A stretch of 64,000 nucleotides of DNA, taken from positions 36,832,001-36,896,000 of the forward strand of contig NC_133158.1 of the NCBI RefSeq assembly GCF_040802235.1. Reading direction: 5' to 3'. This document shows, one piece after another, positions 1-47,260 of the stretch (its first letter is position 1; each line of letters starts with the position of its first letter). The translations under genes and the position numbers were made by a program. The notes below the pieces were generated by a model, which saw only the letters and a list, made by a program, of their open reading frames with translations, was not told the origin of the DNA and ran no database searches. Origin of the DNA: Manis javanica. Its lineage: Eukaryota > Chordata > Mammalia > Pholidota > Manidae.

Positions 1-430
1 GTTGAATTCTGTTCTTTTAACGTTGCAAAGAATATGAAAGGATGAAGCCAATGAAGAGATACCTAGGGGAAGGTATAGGAAAAGGGCTTGTAGCTTCTCT
101 GCTCTCTTTGAGCCTCTCTGCCCAAATCTCCAAGTAGTCACCAACCTGGAAAGCTCTCCAAACCCTGTCCTTTTGGGTGTTTATGCAGGCTTCATCACTT
201 AGGCATTATTGATTAAATCATTGACCACTGGCAATTGATCCAACATCCAGCCCCTCTCCCTTCCCTCAGGTCTGGGGGCGGGACAGAAAGTTCTGGTCCG
301 TTACTGGCCTGTTTGGTTCTCCTGGCAAACAGTGCCATCCTTAGATGTGGTCCAAAAGCCACTCATCAACCAGCGGTTTCCACTTAGGAAAGTCTAAGGC
401 ATCAGGAGCTTGTGCCAGAAACAGGGAAGA
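1..430. other. Upstream DNA without a recognised gene
   Basis: No coding potential and no repeat family that I can name with confidence. Confidence 0.5.
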
Positions 431-840
431 AGGCCTGTTAAGAAACAAAATTCAACCGAGTAAATTTGACGATCTAATTGACTTTATTTAATGATTCATG
501 AATTGGTAGCATCCCATCTTAGCAGATAGAAAGGAGCCCCAAGGAGCTGTACAAAATGAAAGGCTTTTATAGGAATAAGAAAGGGGTTGAAAAAGGACAT
601 TTCTAGCAAAGAGCGAATTGTTTCAGGCAAGGCCACCTTCCTTTGAGGGAAAGGCAGGAGTTCTATCAGGCAGATCACCTCACTAGTACTGACCAGGTAA
701 TTTCAGATTGACTGTTTAAAGGTCACATTCTTGGGAGAGGCTAAAACTGTAATCATGTTAGGTATTAAGTCTTGGTTTGCTGCTGTGGGACTTAATACAA
801 GTGACTCTATTTTGGGCCTGTTATTTCTTGTTTAACAAAC
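430..840. repeat. Candidate LTR-like interspersed repeat
   Basis: The stretch with TTTATTTAATGATTCATGAA, followed by text about 'AGCATCCCATC' and 'AAAATGAAAGGCTTTTATAGG', resembles a dispersed LTR-type repeat that I recall only loosely. I cannot name the family or find matching ends. It stops where the neighbouring L1 begins. No protein is encoded. Confidence 0.3.
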
Positions 841-844
841 CAAA

Positions 845-2400
845 TATATGTTTCTTACTACAAATCACAATATCACAGTTACTGTGAATAATGCTGCTTT
901 GAATACTGGTGCACAAGTATCATTTGGAGTCCCTCTTTTCGGTTCTCTGGAGTACATAACTAGGAGAGGAATTGCTGGGTCATATGGTGAATTGGTGTTT
1001 AACTTTTTGAGGAGGCAACAAAGTCTTTCCCCAGCAGCTATACTGTAATACATTCCCAGCAGTAACGCAAAAGGGGTCCAAATTTTTACATCCTTGCAAA
1101 CACTTGCTATTTTCTGTTAAAAAAATTTTTTTTAAATTATAGCCATCATAGTGAGTATGAAATATTATCTTGCAGTTTTGATTTGCATTTCTCTAATGAC
1201 TAATGATGTTGAGTATCTTTTCATGTGCAATGGCCACATTCACATATCTTTTCTGGAGAAATGACTATCAAGTCCTTTGCTCATTTTTTAATTGGACTGT
1301 TCATTTTTTTGTTTTGAGCTGTAGGAGTTTTTAAAATATATATATATATATATTCTAGATAATAAACCCTCATCAGGTATGTGATTTGCAAATATTTTCT
1401 TCCATTTTGTGAGTTGCCTTTTCATTCCCTTGATAGTGTTGTCCTTTGATGCACAATATTTTTAAATTTAATGAAGTCCAACTTATCTATTTTTAATTTT
1501 GTTGACTATGTCTTTGATGCCATATTTAAGAAACTGTTGCCAAATCCAAGGTTATGGAGATTTTCCCCTAGGTTTTTTTCTAAGAGTTTTATAGGTTTAG
1601 CTCTTAAATGCAGGTTTTTGATCCATTCTTAGTTTTGTGTATGGTATGAGATGAGGGTTCAACTTCTTTCTTTTACATATAGATACCCTATTTCCCCAGG
1701 ATACTTTTGGAAGAGCTTGTCCTTTCCCCATTGAGCAGTCTTGGCAACCTCGATCATGTATGTGAAGGTTTATTTCTGGGCTCTTTATACTACTCAATTG
1801 GTCTCTATGTCTATTCTTATGTCAATACCAATGCCTACTGTTTTAACACTGCAGATTTATAGTGTAAGTTTTGAAATCAGGAAATAGGAGACTGTCAGTT
1901 TTTTTTCCCTTCAAGATTGTTTGGCTATTTGGAGTCCCTTGAGATTTCATGAGTTTTAGGGTGGGTTTTTCTACTTCTGTAAAAAATGTCGGTGTGTTTT
2001 AAGATGGGAAAGATTATATCCTAATTTTTGTATGTTGATTTTGTATTCTGCAGATCTACTGGAATTAGTTCTAACAGTTCTTTTCATGGATTGTTTGGTG
2101 TTTTAATATATAGGATCGTGTCATCTGAGCGTAGAAGTGGTTTTACTTTTTTCTTTCCAATTTAGGTGCCTTTTATTTTTTCTTGCCGGATTGCTCTGGC
2201 AATTACTACATTGAATAGACGGGGTGAAAGCAGGCATCCTTGACTTGTTCTTGATGGTAGGGAAAAGACTTTTAGTCTTTCACCATTGGATATGATGTGT
2301 GTTGCAAGATGGGAATGACTGAGTATGCTTATATCTTGTGGGGAATGATCAAGGAGAATAGATGGAAATACAGGCTGGCTGATTGTCTCATCTGTAGTCA
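845..2400 (-). pseudogene. Old 5'-truncated L1 (ORF2 remnant), minus strand
   Basis: Read on the minus strand, 2270-2162 still spells decayed reverse-transcriptase text ([11 protein letters not shown], then [11 protein letters not shown]), typical of L1 ORF2. 1700-1200 matches the downstream ORF2 regions. Several stops and shifts break it, so it is inactive. The decay level suggests a mammalian-wide L1M family. Confidence 0.85.
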
Positions 2401-2930
2401 TGGGATGGGATGAGGGTTATACAGGCTGTGAAGCCTAAATCCTCAACTGGAGTTCCAATTCTGCTCTTTGCCCTGCGTTCTGGGGCAGGTTATTGGGCGT
2501 CTTTTAGTCAGCATCTTTACCTGTACTAGGAATTATACTACCTTACAGGGTAGTAGACTTTTGGAAACATAAAATGTCATTCACAGCCAACTTAATTTAA
2601 TGGAATGGAGAGGGTGGAGGCGAGGAGAAGCAGAGGAAGACGGTTCCATGGAGGATACTGAGTGGAGTCGGGTGGGGGAGATTTGTTGAGCCGGGTCTCC
2701 CCAGGGAGACTAAGGGAGATGCAGAGGCATAGAGGTAAGAAACTGCTTAGTAAGCAAAAGCAAAAGCTGAAGCTCTGAACCTGTTTTCTCCATCTCCAAA
2801 ACGTAGGTAACATCTTGAGCTTCGCAGAAGGGTGTGAGGTTCAAATGCAATAACGGATAGGGCAGCAGGATTGAGATCGGATCTCTGGGTCCCCACTTCG
2901 GTGCAGGGACCCAGCCCCAGCTCAAAACCA
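2400..2930. other. Proximal upstream region of RUVBL1
   Basis: No gene seen. One stretch at 2403-2570 (a 'cctaaatcctcaactggagt' type with a 'tctttgccctg' region) vaguely resembles MIR/L2 but is too weak to call. Confidence 0.4.
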
Positions 2931-2939
2931 GGTCGTGTT

Positions 2940-40250
<37,311 letters not shown>

Positions 40251-40470
40251 GATGGCTCAGGTGTCCTGCAAGGAGAGGAGCTGGGCTGCCTGGCCCTGCG
40301 GGTGGGAGGTGCCCCTGGGCTTTGGCCCTGTCCTGCTCGGTGGTCATTAGCAGCACTGGCAGTTCAGTGTGGAAAGTATTTCTTTTTAAATTATAATTTC
40401 TCCGGGATTGCTTTGAGAGAACCCTGTCTCACCTGGCATGTTTTCTAATAAATCCTGATAGGCTATTTTG
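40251..40470 (+). other. RUVBL1: RUVBL1 3' UTR
   Basis: This is non-coding sequence from the stop codon to just past the only nearby AATAAA. It is short, about 0.2 kb. The exact cleavage point is inferred as about 15-20 bases after the signal. Confidence 0.75.
40447..40452 (+). terminator. RUVBL1: RUVBL1 poly(A) signal AATAAA
   Basis: A canonical AATAAA sits 197 bases after the stop. It is followed by a T/G-rich stretch (TTTTGATG and a TCTCTTTCTC tract), as expected of a cleavage downstream element. A younger L1 3' end is inserted about 70 bases further on. Confidence 0.8.
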
Positions 40471-40523
40471 ATGATACCTCTCTTTCTCTTTATTAAATTT
40501 TTTTTAAAAAGAACTTTTTATTT

Positions 40524-40727
40524 ATTTATTTATTTACTTATTTTATTTTGGTATCGTTAATCTACAATTACACGAAGGACATTATGTTTACCGGGCTCCC
40601 CCCTTCACCAAGTCCCCCCCCACATACCCCTTCACAGTTACTGTCCATCAGCATAGTAAGATGCTGTAAAATCACTACTTGTCTTCTCTGTGTTGCACAG
40701 CCCTCCCCGTGCCCCACACACACTATA
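40524..40727 (-). mobile_element. Third L1 3' end, minus orientation, inserted in an older L1
   Basis: An ATTT-repeat tail leads to 'ttttggtatcgttaatctac' and a C-rich 3' UTR, then stops abruptly. A 12-base direct repeat, AACTTTTTATTT, flanks it at 40,512-40,523 and 40,728-40,739. The older L1 text (cagaagagttttagatctac) resumes right after. It is a related but distinct subfamily from the copies at 8.4 and 15.2 kb. Confidence 0.85.
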
Positions 40728-41480
40728 AACTTTTTATTTCAGAAGAGTTTTAGATCTACAGAAAAGTTGTGAAGGTGAATCATAGAGATTGTGCCTATAT
40801 TCGTCATGCCGTTTCCCCTGTTGTAACTTACAGTGGTGTGGTACATCTGTCCCATGCAATGAACCCATATCGTGAGCTTATTATGTTTATTCCATATCCT
40901 CAGTTGTCTGATGTCCCTTTTCTGTCCCAAGAGCCTGTCCAGGACACCACATGGTGTTTACTTATCCTCTCTCCTTAGGCTCCTGTTGGCTATCACAGTT
41001 TCTTAAATGTCCCTTGTTTTTGATGCACTTGACAGTTTTGAGGAGTGCTGGTCAAGTCTTCCATCAAATATCCCTTAGTAGGTTTTGTTTGGTGTTTTTC
41101 TCGTGATTAAACTGGGATTGTAGGTTATTGGGAGGAAGACCCCAGAGATAAGTGGTACCATCACATCCTGTCAGGGTGCCTGCTGTCAACTTGACATATC
41201 ACTATTGGTGTTGACCTTGATCACTGGCTTGAGGTCATGCTTGCTGGGTTTCTCTCTTCCCGCTCTTCTTAGTCTTTGGAAGGAGACAGTGCAGCCCACA
41301 GTTAAGGGATGGGGAGTTGTGATTTACCTCCTTGAGGGCGGAGTAGCCACCTAAGCTATTTGGAATTTTTCTGCACAGACTGTTCTCCCTATTTGCTTAT
41401 TTATTCAGTCACTTACATCGGAATGGACTCATGGCTGTTTTTTACATGCTTTGAGTTATAATTCAGTAATACTATATTAT
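40728..41480 (-). repeat. Old L1M 3' UTR, minus strand
   Basis: 'gaagagttttagatctacag', 'ctgtcccatgcaatgaaccc', 'ttgacagttttgaggagtgc' and 'gggaggaagaccccagagat' are old L1 3' UTR text in reverse. Confidence 0.75.
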
Positions 41481-42820
41481 TTGTTACTCAGATTGATCTG
41501 GCTTTGATTGTTAAAAAGAGCTTTTTCAGTTGGCTGCTGTGTCCCTTGACATGCCCCGTCTCTGGGAATACATCTCCTTGTTGGTCCACTGAATGGAGCT
41601 TTCGTCCCCTTGAGAGGAGGGGGACATGGCAGGGCCTGACAGATACCATACTGGAACATTCTAGCCTGGCAGGATGAGCACACCTTTCTTCCCCTTTGCC
41701 AGGCCCTGGCCCTGTCTGCCTGAGCTAGAGTTAGCTGCAGAAGCAGTGCCTCCATAGAGGCTCTTCTGAGTTCCGGGTAGGGTCTCTGTGCTTATGTGGG
41801 AGACGGTCATCTGATCCACTCGTTGTTTCAATCCGTGTTAGCCGTGAGGTGCTTGTGGGGCGGGCACAGCTCTCCTCTTAGTAGTGATCGTTGCCTAGGC
41901 ATGGCGAGGTGACTGTGGCTGCAGTAATGCTGCGGGAGTCCACCTGGCCTCGAGAGCCCTCAGGCCGAGCCCAAGAAGGCCTGGCTAGTCGCTGCCACCA
42001 GAATAGATCTTCCGTGGGACTGGACCCTGAGGGAGATCCCAGCATGGGCATCTTGGAGGGGAAGGGGAGTGAGGAAACCAGGCCCAGTGGGGTGGTGCAG
42101 TGCCTCCTGAGGTTGGCTGAACGCTGTGGCCTGCTGTGGTGGCCGTGTCTTCTGAGGTTGTGCCTGTGTTTCTGGCCTCCCAACTTACGCCCCGTGAGGA
42201 ATAAAGAACAGTGATGCCAAAGAGGCAGCACAGGCCTACTGTGCACCAGGGCCTTTCCTCTCACATGCTTGTGGGAGCCCTAGGAAGTTGGTACTCGGTT
42301 TGTTGGGTCACTTGCCCAGTTAGTAAGGGATGGACCAGAATTTGCAATCAGGCAGGTTTGCGTCTGCTTCTCATCCCTATACTGCCTTGCCTTCCTCAGT
42401 GTGCTGAGGTGTTGGGTGGGGTAGCGGGCCTTCAACATCTGACTCGACCAGGCAGGTGAGGCAAACAGGGCCAGGTGTGAGGAAAGTGACTTGCCTGAGG
42501 TCATACCTCAGAGGACAGGAGCCAGGCTCTGGCCCGGCTGGACCTCCTCCTCTAGCCCCCGAGTATTTCCCAGAGTTGGAGGAAGGAGCAGGATGGAATA
42601 AGGGTGATAGCAAACCTCTTGAGCGCAGGTTGGGACAGAGTTCTTGCTCACTGCTCGGGGACCCTGATGTCCAGGCAGGCCTGGAGAAGAGGGGTGTGTG
42701 TCATCACAGCCCCCATCTTCTCTTCAGGTGTCCTGGCCTTGGCGGTGCCTGGACACATGGTCCACCTCATTTGTCTATGCTCCAAAGTGAGGGAGATGGT
42801 TCTGGATAGGTAGGAAGGTT
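41480..42820. other. Intergenic DNA between RUVBL1 and SEC61A1, first part
   Basis: GC-moderate DNA with no gene. An AATAAA occurs near 42,199 but has no transcript context. MIR-like words ('gtcacttgcccagttagtaa') are seen near 42,305-42,380. Confidence 0.6.
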
Positions 42821-42824
42821 GGGT

Positions 42825-43095
42825 TATTTTAATTTTCCTCCTATTTTTTCCAGCAAGGCCTGTGATTATTACATTAATCTTCCAGGCGAAGTTTTTACGA
42901 CCAATCCCTCGCTGACTATGAGAAGTTTCTCCATCCATTACAAAGAGGGAAACAGATCCTGGAGGGGAGGAAAATATTTGTTACATCTTATCAGGCTGAC
43001 ACACAATCTAACAACAATTACAGCAGCCCCATTTTTTGCACTATTTCAGCTCCAGCGTGAAAAATTGTTGTAATATTAAAGTGAGTCAGGGTGGG
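42825..43095. promoter_or_regulatory. Candidate conserved non-coding element
   Basis: An AT-rich block stands out from GC-rich surroundings and matches no repeat I know. It packs homeodomain-like TGATTATTACATTAATC (42,861-42,877), a GATA-type CTTATCAGG (42,988-42,996), a SOX-like AACAATTA (43,013-43,020) and a second inverted form near 43,064. No ORF. This pattern resembles developmental enhancers; that is inference only. Confidence 0.35.
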
Positions 43096-44380
43096 GGCTG
43101 GTCACAGGAAGTGGCTGCTACTCCCTGTTCTGGGCCCAAGTGCTCCGGGCACCTCCCAGCAGGCCAACTGGAGGCCAGGAGGAGTGTTTGCATGTAAATC
43201 CCAGTTCCGGGTTCCTGTGCTAAGTGGCCCCAGTGATGCTGGAAGAGTTCCCAAAATGTAGCAACCCTGGTCCTCGCTGGAAAGCCGCCTTGTCCCCTCC
43301 TTCATCTTCTCAGTCAAAATGCCTTCTGACCGCCACACCTCTTAGGTTGTAACCCCCTAGATTGGTTCATAGGGTATTTTGTTTTTTAGGACTAAACAGA
43401 TGGTGGCGTCACACCAGAAAGTGGTTAACACTTTCTTGGTTAACAAATCTTTCCTAACCATTTTTCTAATAAAATGCAGCTGCATGATGGTAGGGGTCAC
43501 ACTCCTTGTTGGCTTCTGTGTCTCAATCCCCAAGGCCAGCAAGCATCTGCTAGGAAAGCGGTAGCCACCGGTCACCCAGTATTGCTCAGCACCTCCTGGG
43601 GCCAGCCATGCGCTGGGCAGCTGTACCTACCCCAGCAGCCCTGCTGTGGAGGGGTCCTGGGCAGAGAGGTTTGATTGTTTTGCCCTTGGTTCTGATGAGG
43701 TTAGCCCCTTCTGGTCTTTGAGCTGTTATTTCCTCAGCCATAAGATGGGGGCAGTCATGTCCCATAGATGGGTGTGAGGACACAGTGGGGTGACCTGTGG
43801 CTCCATCAGGCATTCAAGATACTAAAATTCAGTAGAGTTCCCAATCCCTGTCTGTCCTGGGAGAGAAAGCCACAGCTTCACCCCTCAGAGATCCCCCATG
43901 GGGGGACCCCTCTGTGTTAAGGCCCAGTGCTACAGCTCAGGCCCTCGCAAGCTCCGGAGCAGAGAGGAGGGAACCAGGGAAGGCGTGGGCTGTGTTCCTC
44001 CGAGACATCAGCTTCGGAGAACATTGTGCCTGCCTCTCTCTGGGCCTCTGGGACCCCCATACCCAGTGAGGCCCAGTCAGGGCTGGAGCACCCAGAAGGG
44101 AGAAATGGCAGCTCCTCCTCCCCGGCCAAGTAGTAGCAATCGTCAGGCCAGGCCAGCCCTCCCTTTTGGTCTTTGGGAAACAGGTCCACTCCGAGTGTCC
44201 ACCTTGGCCCACCTGCTCCTCAAGCATCCTTATCCATCTATGCACCACCCTCACTCACCCCTCCTCACAGACGGTCACCTTCCTAGTCTCCAGTGTGGGT
44301 CCGCTCCCTACTCCCACTTATTCCGGGGATAAGGCCCGAGAAGGGTGACTGCGCAGCTCAGGGCGCACGGAAAGCCGCGC
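43096..44380. other. Intergenic DNA, second part
   Basis: No gene and no repeat called with confidence. GC rises towards the CpG island to the right. Confidence 0.5.
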
Positions 44381-44960
44381 AGCAGGGCCGGTAGTGGGGA
44401 AGGGGTAGACCGGCCGCGGGGGCTGGCTGTCGGCCCTGCTGGCCTTGTCGCCCCTCCCCGTCACTCGGCGGCAGGCGCGGTGATTAATGGCCGGGCCGCA
44501 CGGCCCGTGCCGCCATCAGCGCGCGTCTCGGCAGCGATGGATGCAGCTGTCAGGCCGGCCCAGCCCGCGCTGACCTCCGGCCCCAGCCCGGCGCGATCAA
44601 TGGGCAGTGCGCGGCGGGCGGCGGCTGGGCTGGCGCGATAAGATGGGCCGATGTGCGCCCGCCGATTGCCCGCTCCGTCACCCGCCGTCGCCGTCACCGT
44701 CACGCTGCCCGCGCGCAGATCGGCGCCGTCAGTGCTGCGTGATTAATGGGGACGCGGGGAGCCGAGGGGAGGGCCCCGGGGCGCGGGCGCGCGGACCCCG
44801 CACTGGAGGGACGCGTGGGTGCAGCTGGCCGGCAGGGGGTGCTGGCTGGGCCCCTTAAGCCCACTGTACCACCTGCCGCGAGCCTGGCGGGTGCTCCCGC
44901 AAGCACACTGCGCCCTCACACCCCACACTAGCGCGGGACACAGGGGACACCGAGGGGTGG
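44380..44960. promoter_or_regulatory. Orphan CpG island with repeated PBX-HOX-type motifs
   Basis: Very CpG-rich DNA, far from either gene start. The 10-mer TGATTAATGG, a PBX-HOX composite consensus, occurs at 44,481-44,490 and again at 44,740-44,749 in the same orientation. A one-base-off core, GATCAATGG, is at 44,595-44,603. A MEIS-type CTGTCA is at 44,547-44,552 and a GATAAG at 44,637-44,642. No transcript can be inferred. It could be an enhancer or a cryptic promoter. Confidence 0.5.
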
Positions 44961-45234
44961 CGCGGTGCAGGTTTGGGGCACATGCCCACAGCACCTGTTC
45001 ACAGGGGTCGAAGCGCCTAGGACAGGTGTGGGGGACACAGGAACGAGGGCTGGGGCATGAACTTGTACAGCGTGGCCTACTGCCACGGTAGGGGGCCTGC
45101 GTGACTCAGGCTGACTGCAACAGGGCGGGCCCCGTGGTCCGGGAGACAACTAATGTGACCTGCCTGGCCCAGGCCTCTGCCACCAGGGCTACCAGCCACC
45201 TCGGCTTGTGCAGTCCCTTCCCTACTGACTTAGC

Positions 45235-45400
45235 AATCTTTGAAAGCCCCAGTCTGACCTTGCCAGGCTCCTATTCAAAACCCTTTCATAGGTCCCCATG
45301 GCCCACTTGACAAATGTCAAGGCCCGCAGGCTCCTGGCCGCTGCTCTTCTGTATCTGTGCCTGATGGGGACACCCTGCCACTCTTGGCGCGTGGTCACTC
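45235..45400 (+). repeat. L2-like fragment
   Basis: 'ttgccaggctcctattcaaa', 'ccctttcataggtccccatg' and 'tgtcaaggcccgcaggctcc' match L2 3' region order. Confidence 0.5.
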
Positions 45401-45599
45401 TCGTTCACCCCATCCGCCTCTGGTCGGGTGACGCGAGAAGAGCCGGTAGGATCTGCCAGCGGCCTGTCTACGAACCTCCATCGAAGTGACCCGCCCCCAG
45501 GCCTCCCCTCGGGGAAAGAGCCAGGCCCCCGGGGAGGGTCAACCTGGGAGACAGCCACCAGCCCCACCACTCACAAACTGGAAGGAGCCGTGAGCTAGG

Positions 45600-46060
45600 T
45601 CTTAAGAGAGGGGCCCTGAGAGCTTTCCAGAAGAGGTGACAGGGGCGCAGGGTGAGGACCGCCGCCCCAGGTGGCGACGGCTGGAGCGAAGGGTGGGGGG
45701 TGGGTGAGGGCCAGGCAGGCGGGAAGGGCTGGCGCGGAGACCGAGTGGCCGAGGGCAGCGCGGGGGAGGCGCGGGGAGGGGTGAGGGGCCCCGCTGGACC
45801 TATCCGGTGGGGGACGTGGTCTCTGAGGCCAGCGGTAGCTGGGGCAGACCTGGCCTCCACTTTTCCACTTCGCTAAGGTCTGCGCAGCCTCCCCGCGGCA
45901 GCACGGCCCCCGACGTTGCGAAGCCACAGCGCCTTCGCGCGGGCAGACGCACAGAGCGCCTGCCCCGCCCCGCCCCAGCAAGCTCCGCCCCAGCGTCCTG
46001 CCAGGAGGGGCGCGGCCAAGGCCGGCCTAAGACTTACCGGGTGGGACTAGGAACGGTTGC
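45600..46060. promoter_or_regulatory. Second intergenic CpG-rich block
   Basis: High GC and CpG with clustered GC boxes (CCCCGCCCCGCCCC at 45,963-45,976). It is separated from the 44.4-kb island by lower-CpG DNA with L2-like text. No exon can be supported. Confidence 0.4.
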
Positions 46061-46169
46061 TTCCCAAACGTGGAGGCTGAGACCAGGGCGGGCAGGGAGC
46101 AAGTGTGTGTCCAAAGGTGCGTGCGGGTAAAGGGCAGTCCGGGAAAGCTTACTGATCAGGGCTTTCAGT

Positions 46170-46202
46170 TAAAAAAAAAAAAAATTTTATATATATATAT
46201 AT

Positions 46203-46204
<2 letters not shown>
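46170..46204. repeat. A-run and TA repeat
   Basis: A run of 14 As is followed by TTTTATATATATATATAT, abutting the AC repeat. Confidence 0.9.

Positions 46205-46280
<76 letters not shown>
46205..46280. repeat. AC dinucleotide microsatellite, 38 units
   Basis: An uninterrupted 76-base AC tract between ATGT and ATGT. Length and purity predict high variability. Confidence 0.97.
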
Positions 46281-46285
<5 letters not shown>

Positions 46286-46449
46286 TTTTAATGGGTAATT
46301 TAGATCATGGTTCCCACAGTGAAAATTCTCTTCTCCCCCTGCCGTCAGCCAGCATGTTCCCCTCTTCTGAAGCAACCTGCCTTACACGGGTGTACCCCTG
46401 AAGAGATGTCCTGTGCATATACAACCAACACACATGCACAGTATGCTTC

Positions 46450-47260
46450 CCACCATTTATGAGAAATTTCAAACAGAAGAAAGGTGCAGGCATTGTACAG
46501 TGACCACCCATATACACCATCCCCTAGATGTATCCGCCATCCTTCAACCCATTCTTACCCAGTGTTTCATTCATTTCAAAGTAGGGTGCAGACATCAGTA
46601 CACTTTGTCCCTAAATACTTAAGCATATATATATCATTACCTAGAGTTCAATATTTGAGCTTTTTTTTTAAAGGTTAAATTTATACATAGTGAAATGCAC
46701 TAATCCTAAGTGGACCATTCCATTAATTCTAATGAAAACCAAACCCTATCAAGGATGTTTCTGTCACCCTGGAAAGTTCTCTTGTGCTTCTCCCCAAATC
46801 TCTGGCACACTAAAGGCCAACACTGTTCTGGTTTTTCTCACCACAGATAAGCTCCATCTGCTCTGGAAATTCGTAAAAATGGGATCCTATATTGTGTACA
46901 TACTCTTTTGGGACTGGTTTCTCTTAGTCCACTCCCAGTAATTAGATCCATGCTTTTGAGATTCATGCATGCCTGTCGTACCTGTAGTTTCTTTTTGACT
47001 GCAGGAGATTGTATGGGTAAACTACCCCTCATTTACTCATCCATTCCCACTTGGACCATTCCCACTTTTCAGCTTTTATGACTAGGCAGCAATGAACATT
47101 CTTGTGAAAGTCTTTGAGTAGGTGTGTCATTTCATCTCCCTTGGGTAAATAAATACCCAGGAGTGGTGTAGCTGGGTGTAGGGTAGGTGTATGTTCAGTT
47201 TCATGAGAAATTCCGGATATGCAGTCTATTTCTTAACCCCTCTACACTCATTTAAAACAC
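46450..47260 (-). repeat. Old L1M 3' UTR fragments, minus strand
   Basis: 'atgagaaatttcaaacagaa', 'tttcaaagtagggtgcagac', 'gtaaaaatgggatcctatat' and 'gcagcaatgaacattcttgt' are old L1 3' and ORF2-end text in reverse. Confidence 0.75.

Noticed and set aside
42196-42206. AATAAA as a distal RUVBL1 poly(A) site
   Set aside because: It is 1.75 kb beyond a good signal, with old L1 DNA between; no evidence of a transcript reaching it.
46187-46401. Open frames made of Thr-His or Val-Cys repeats
   Set aside because: They are translations of the AC microsatellite.
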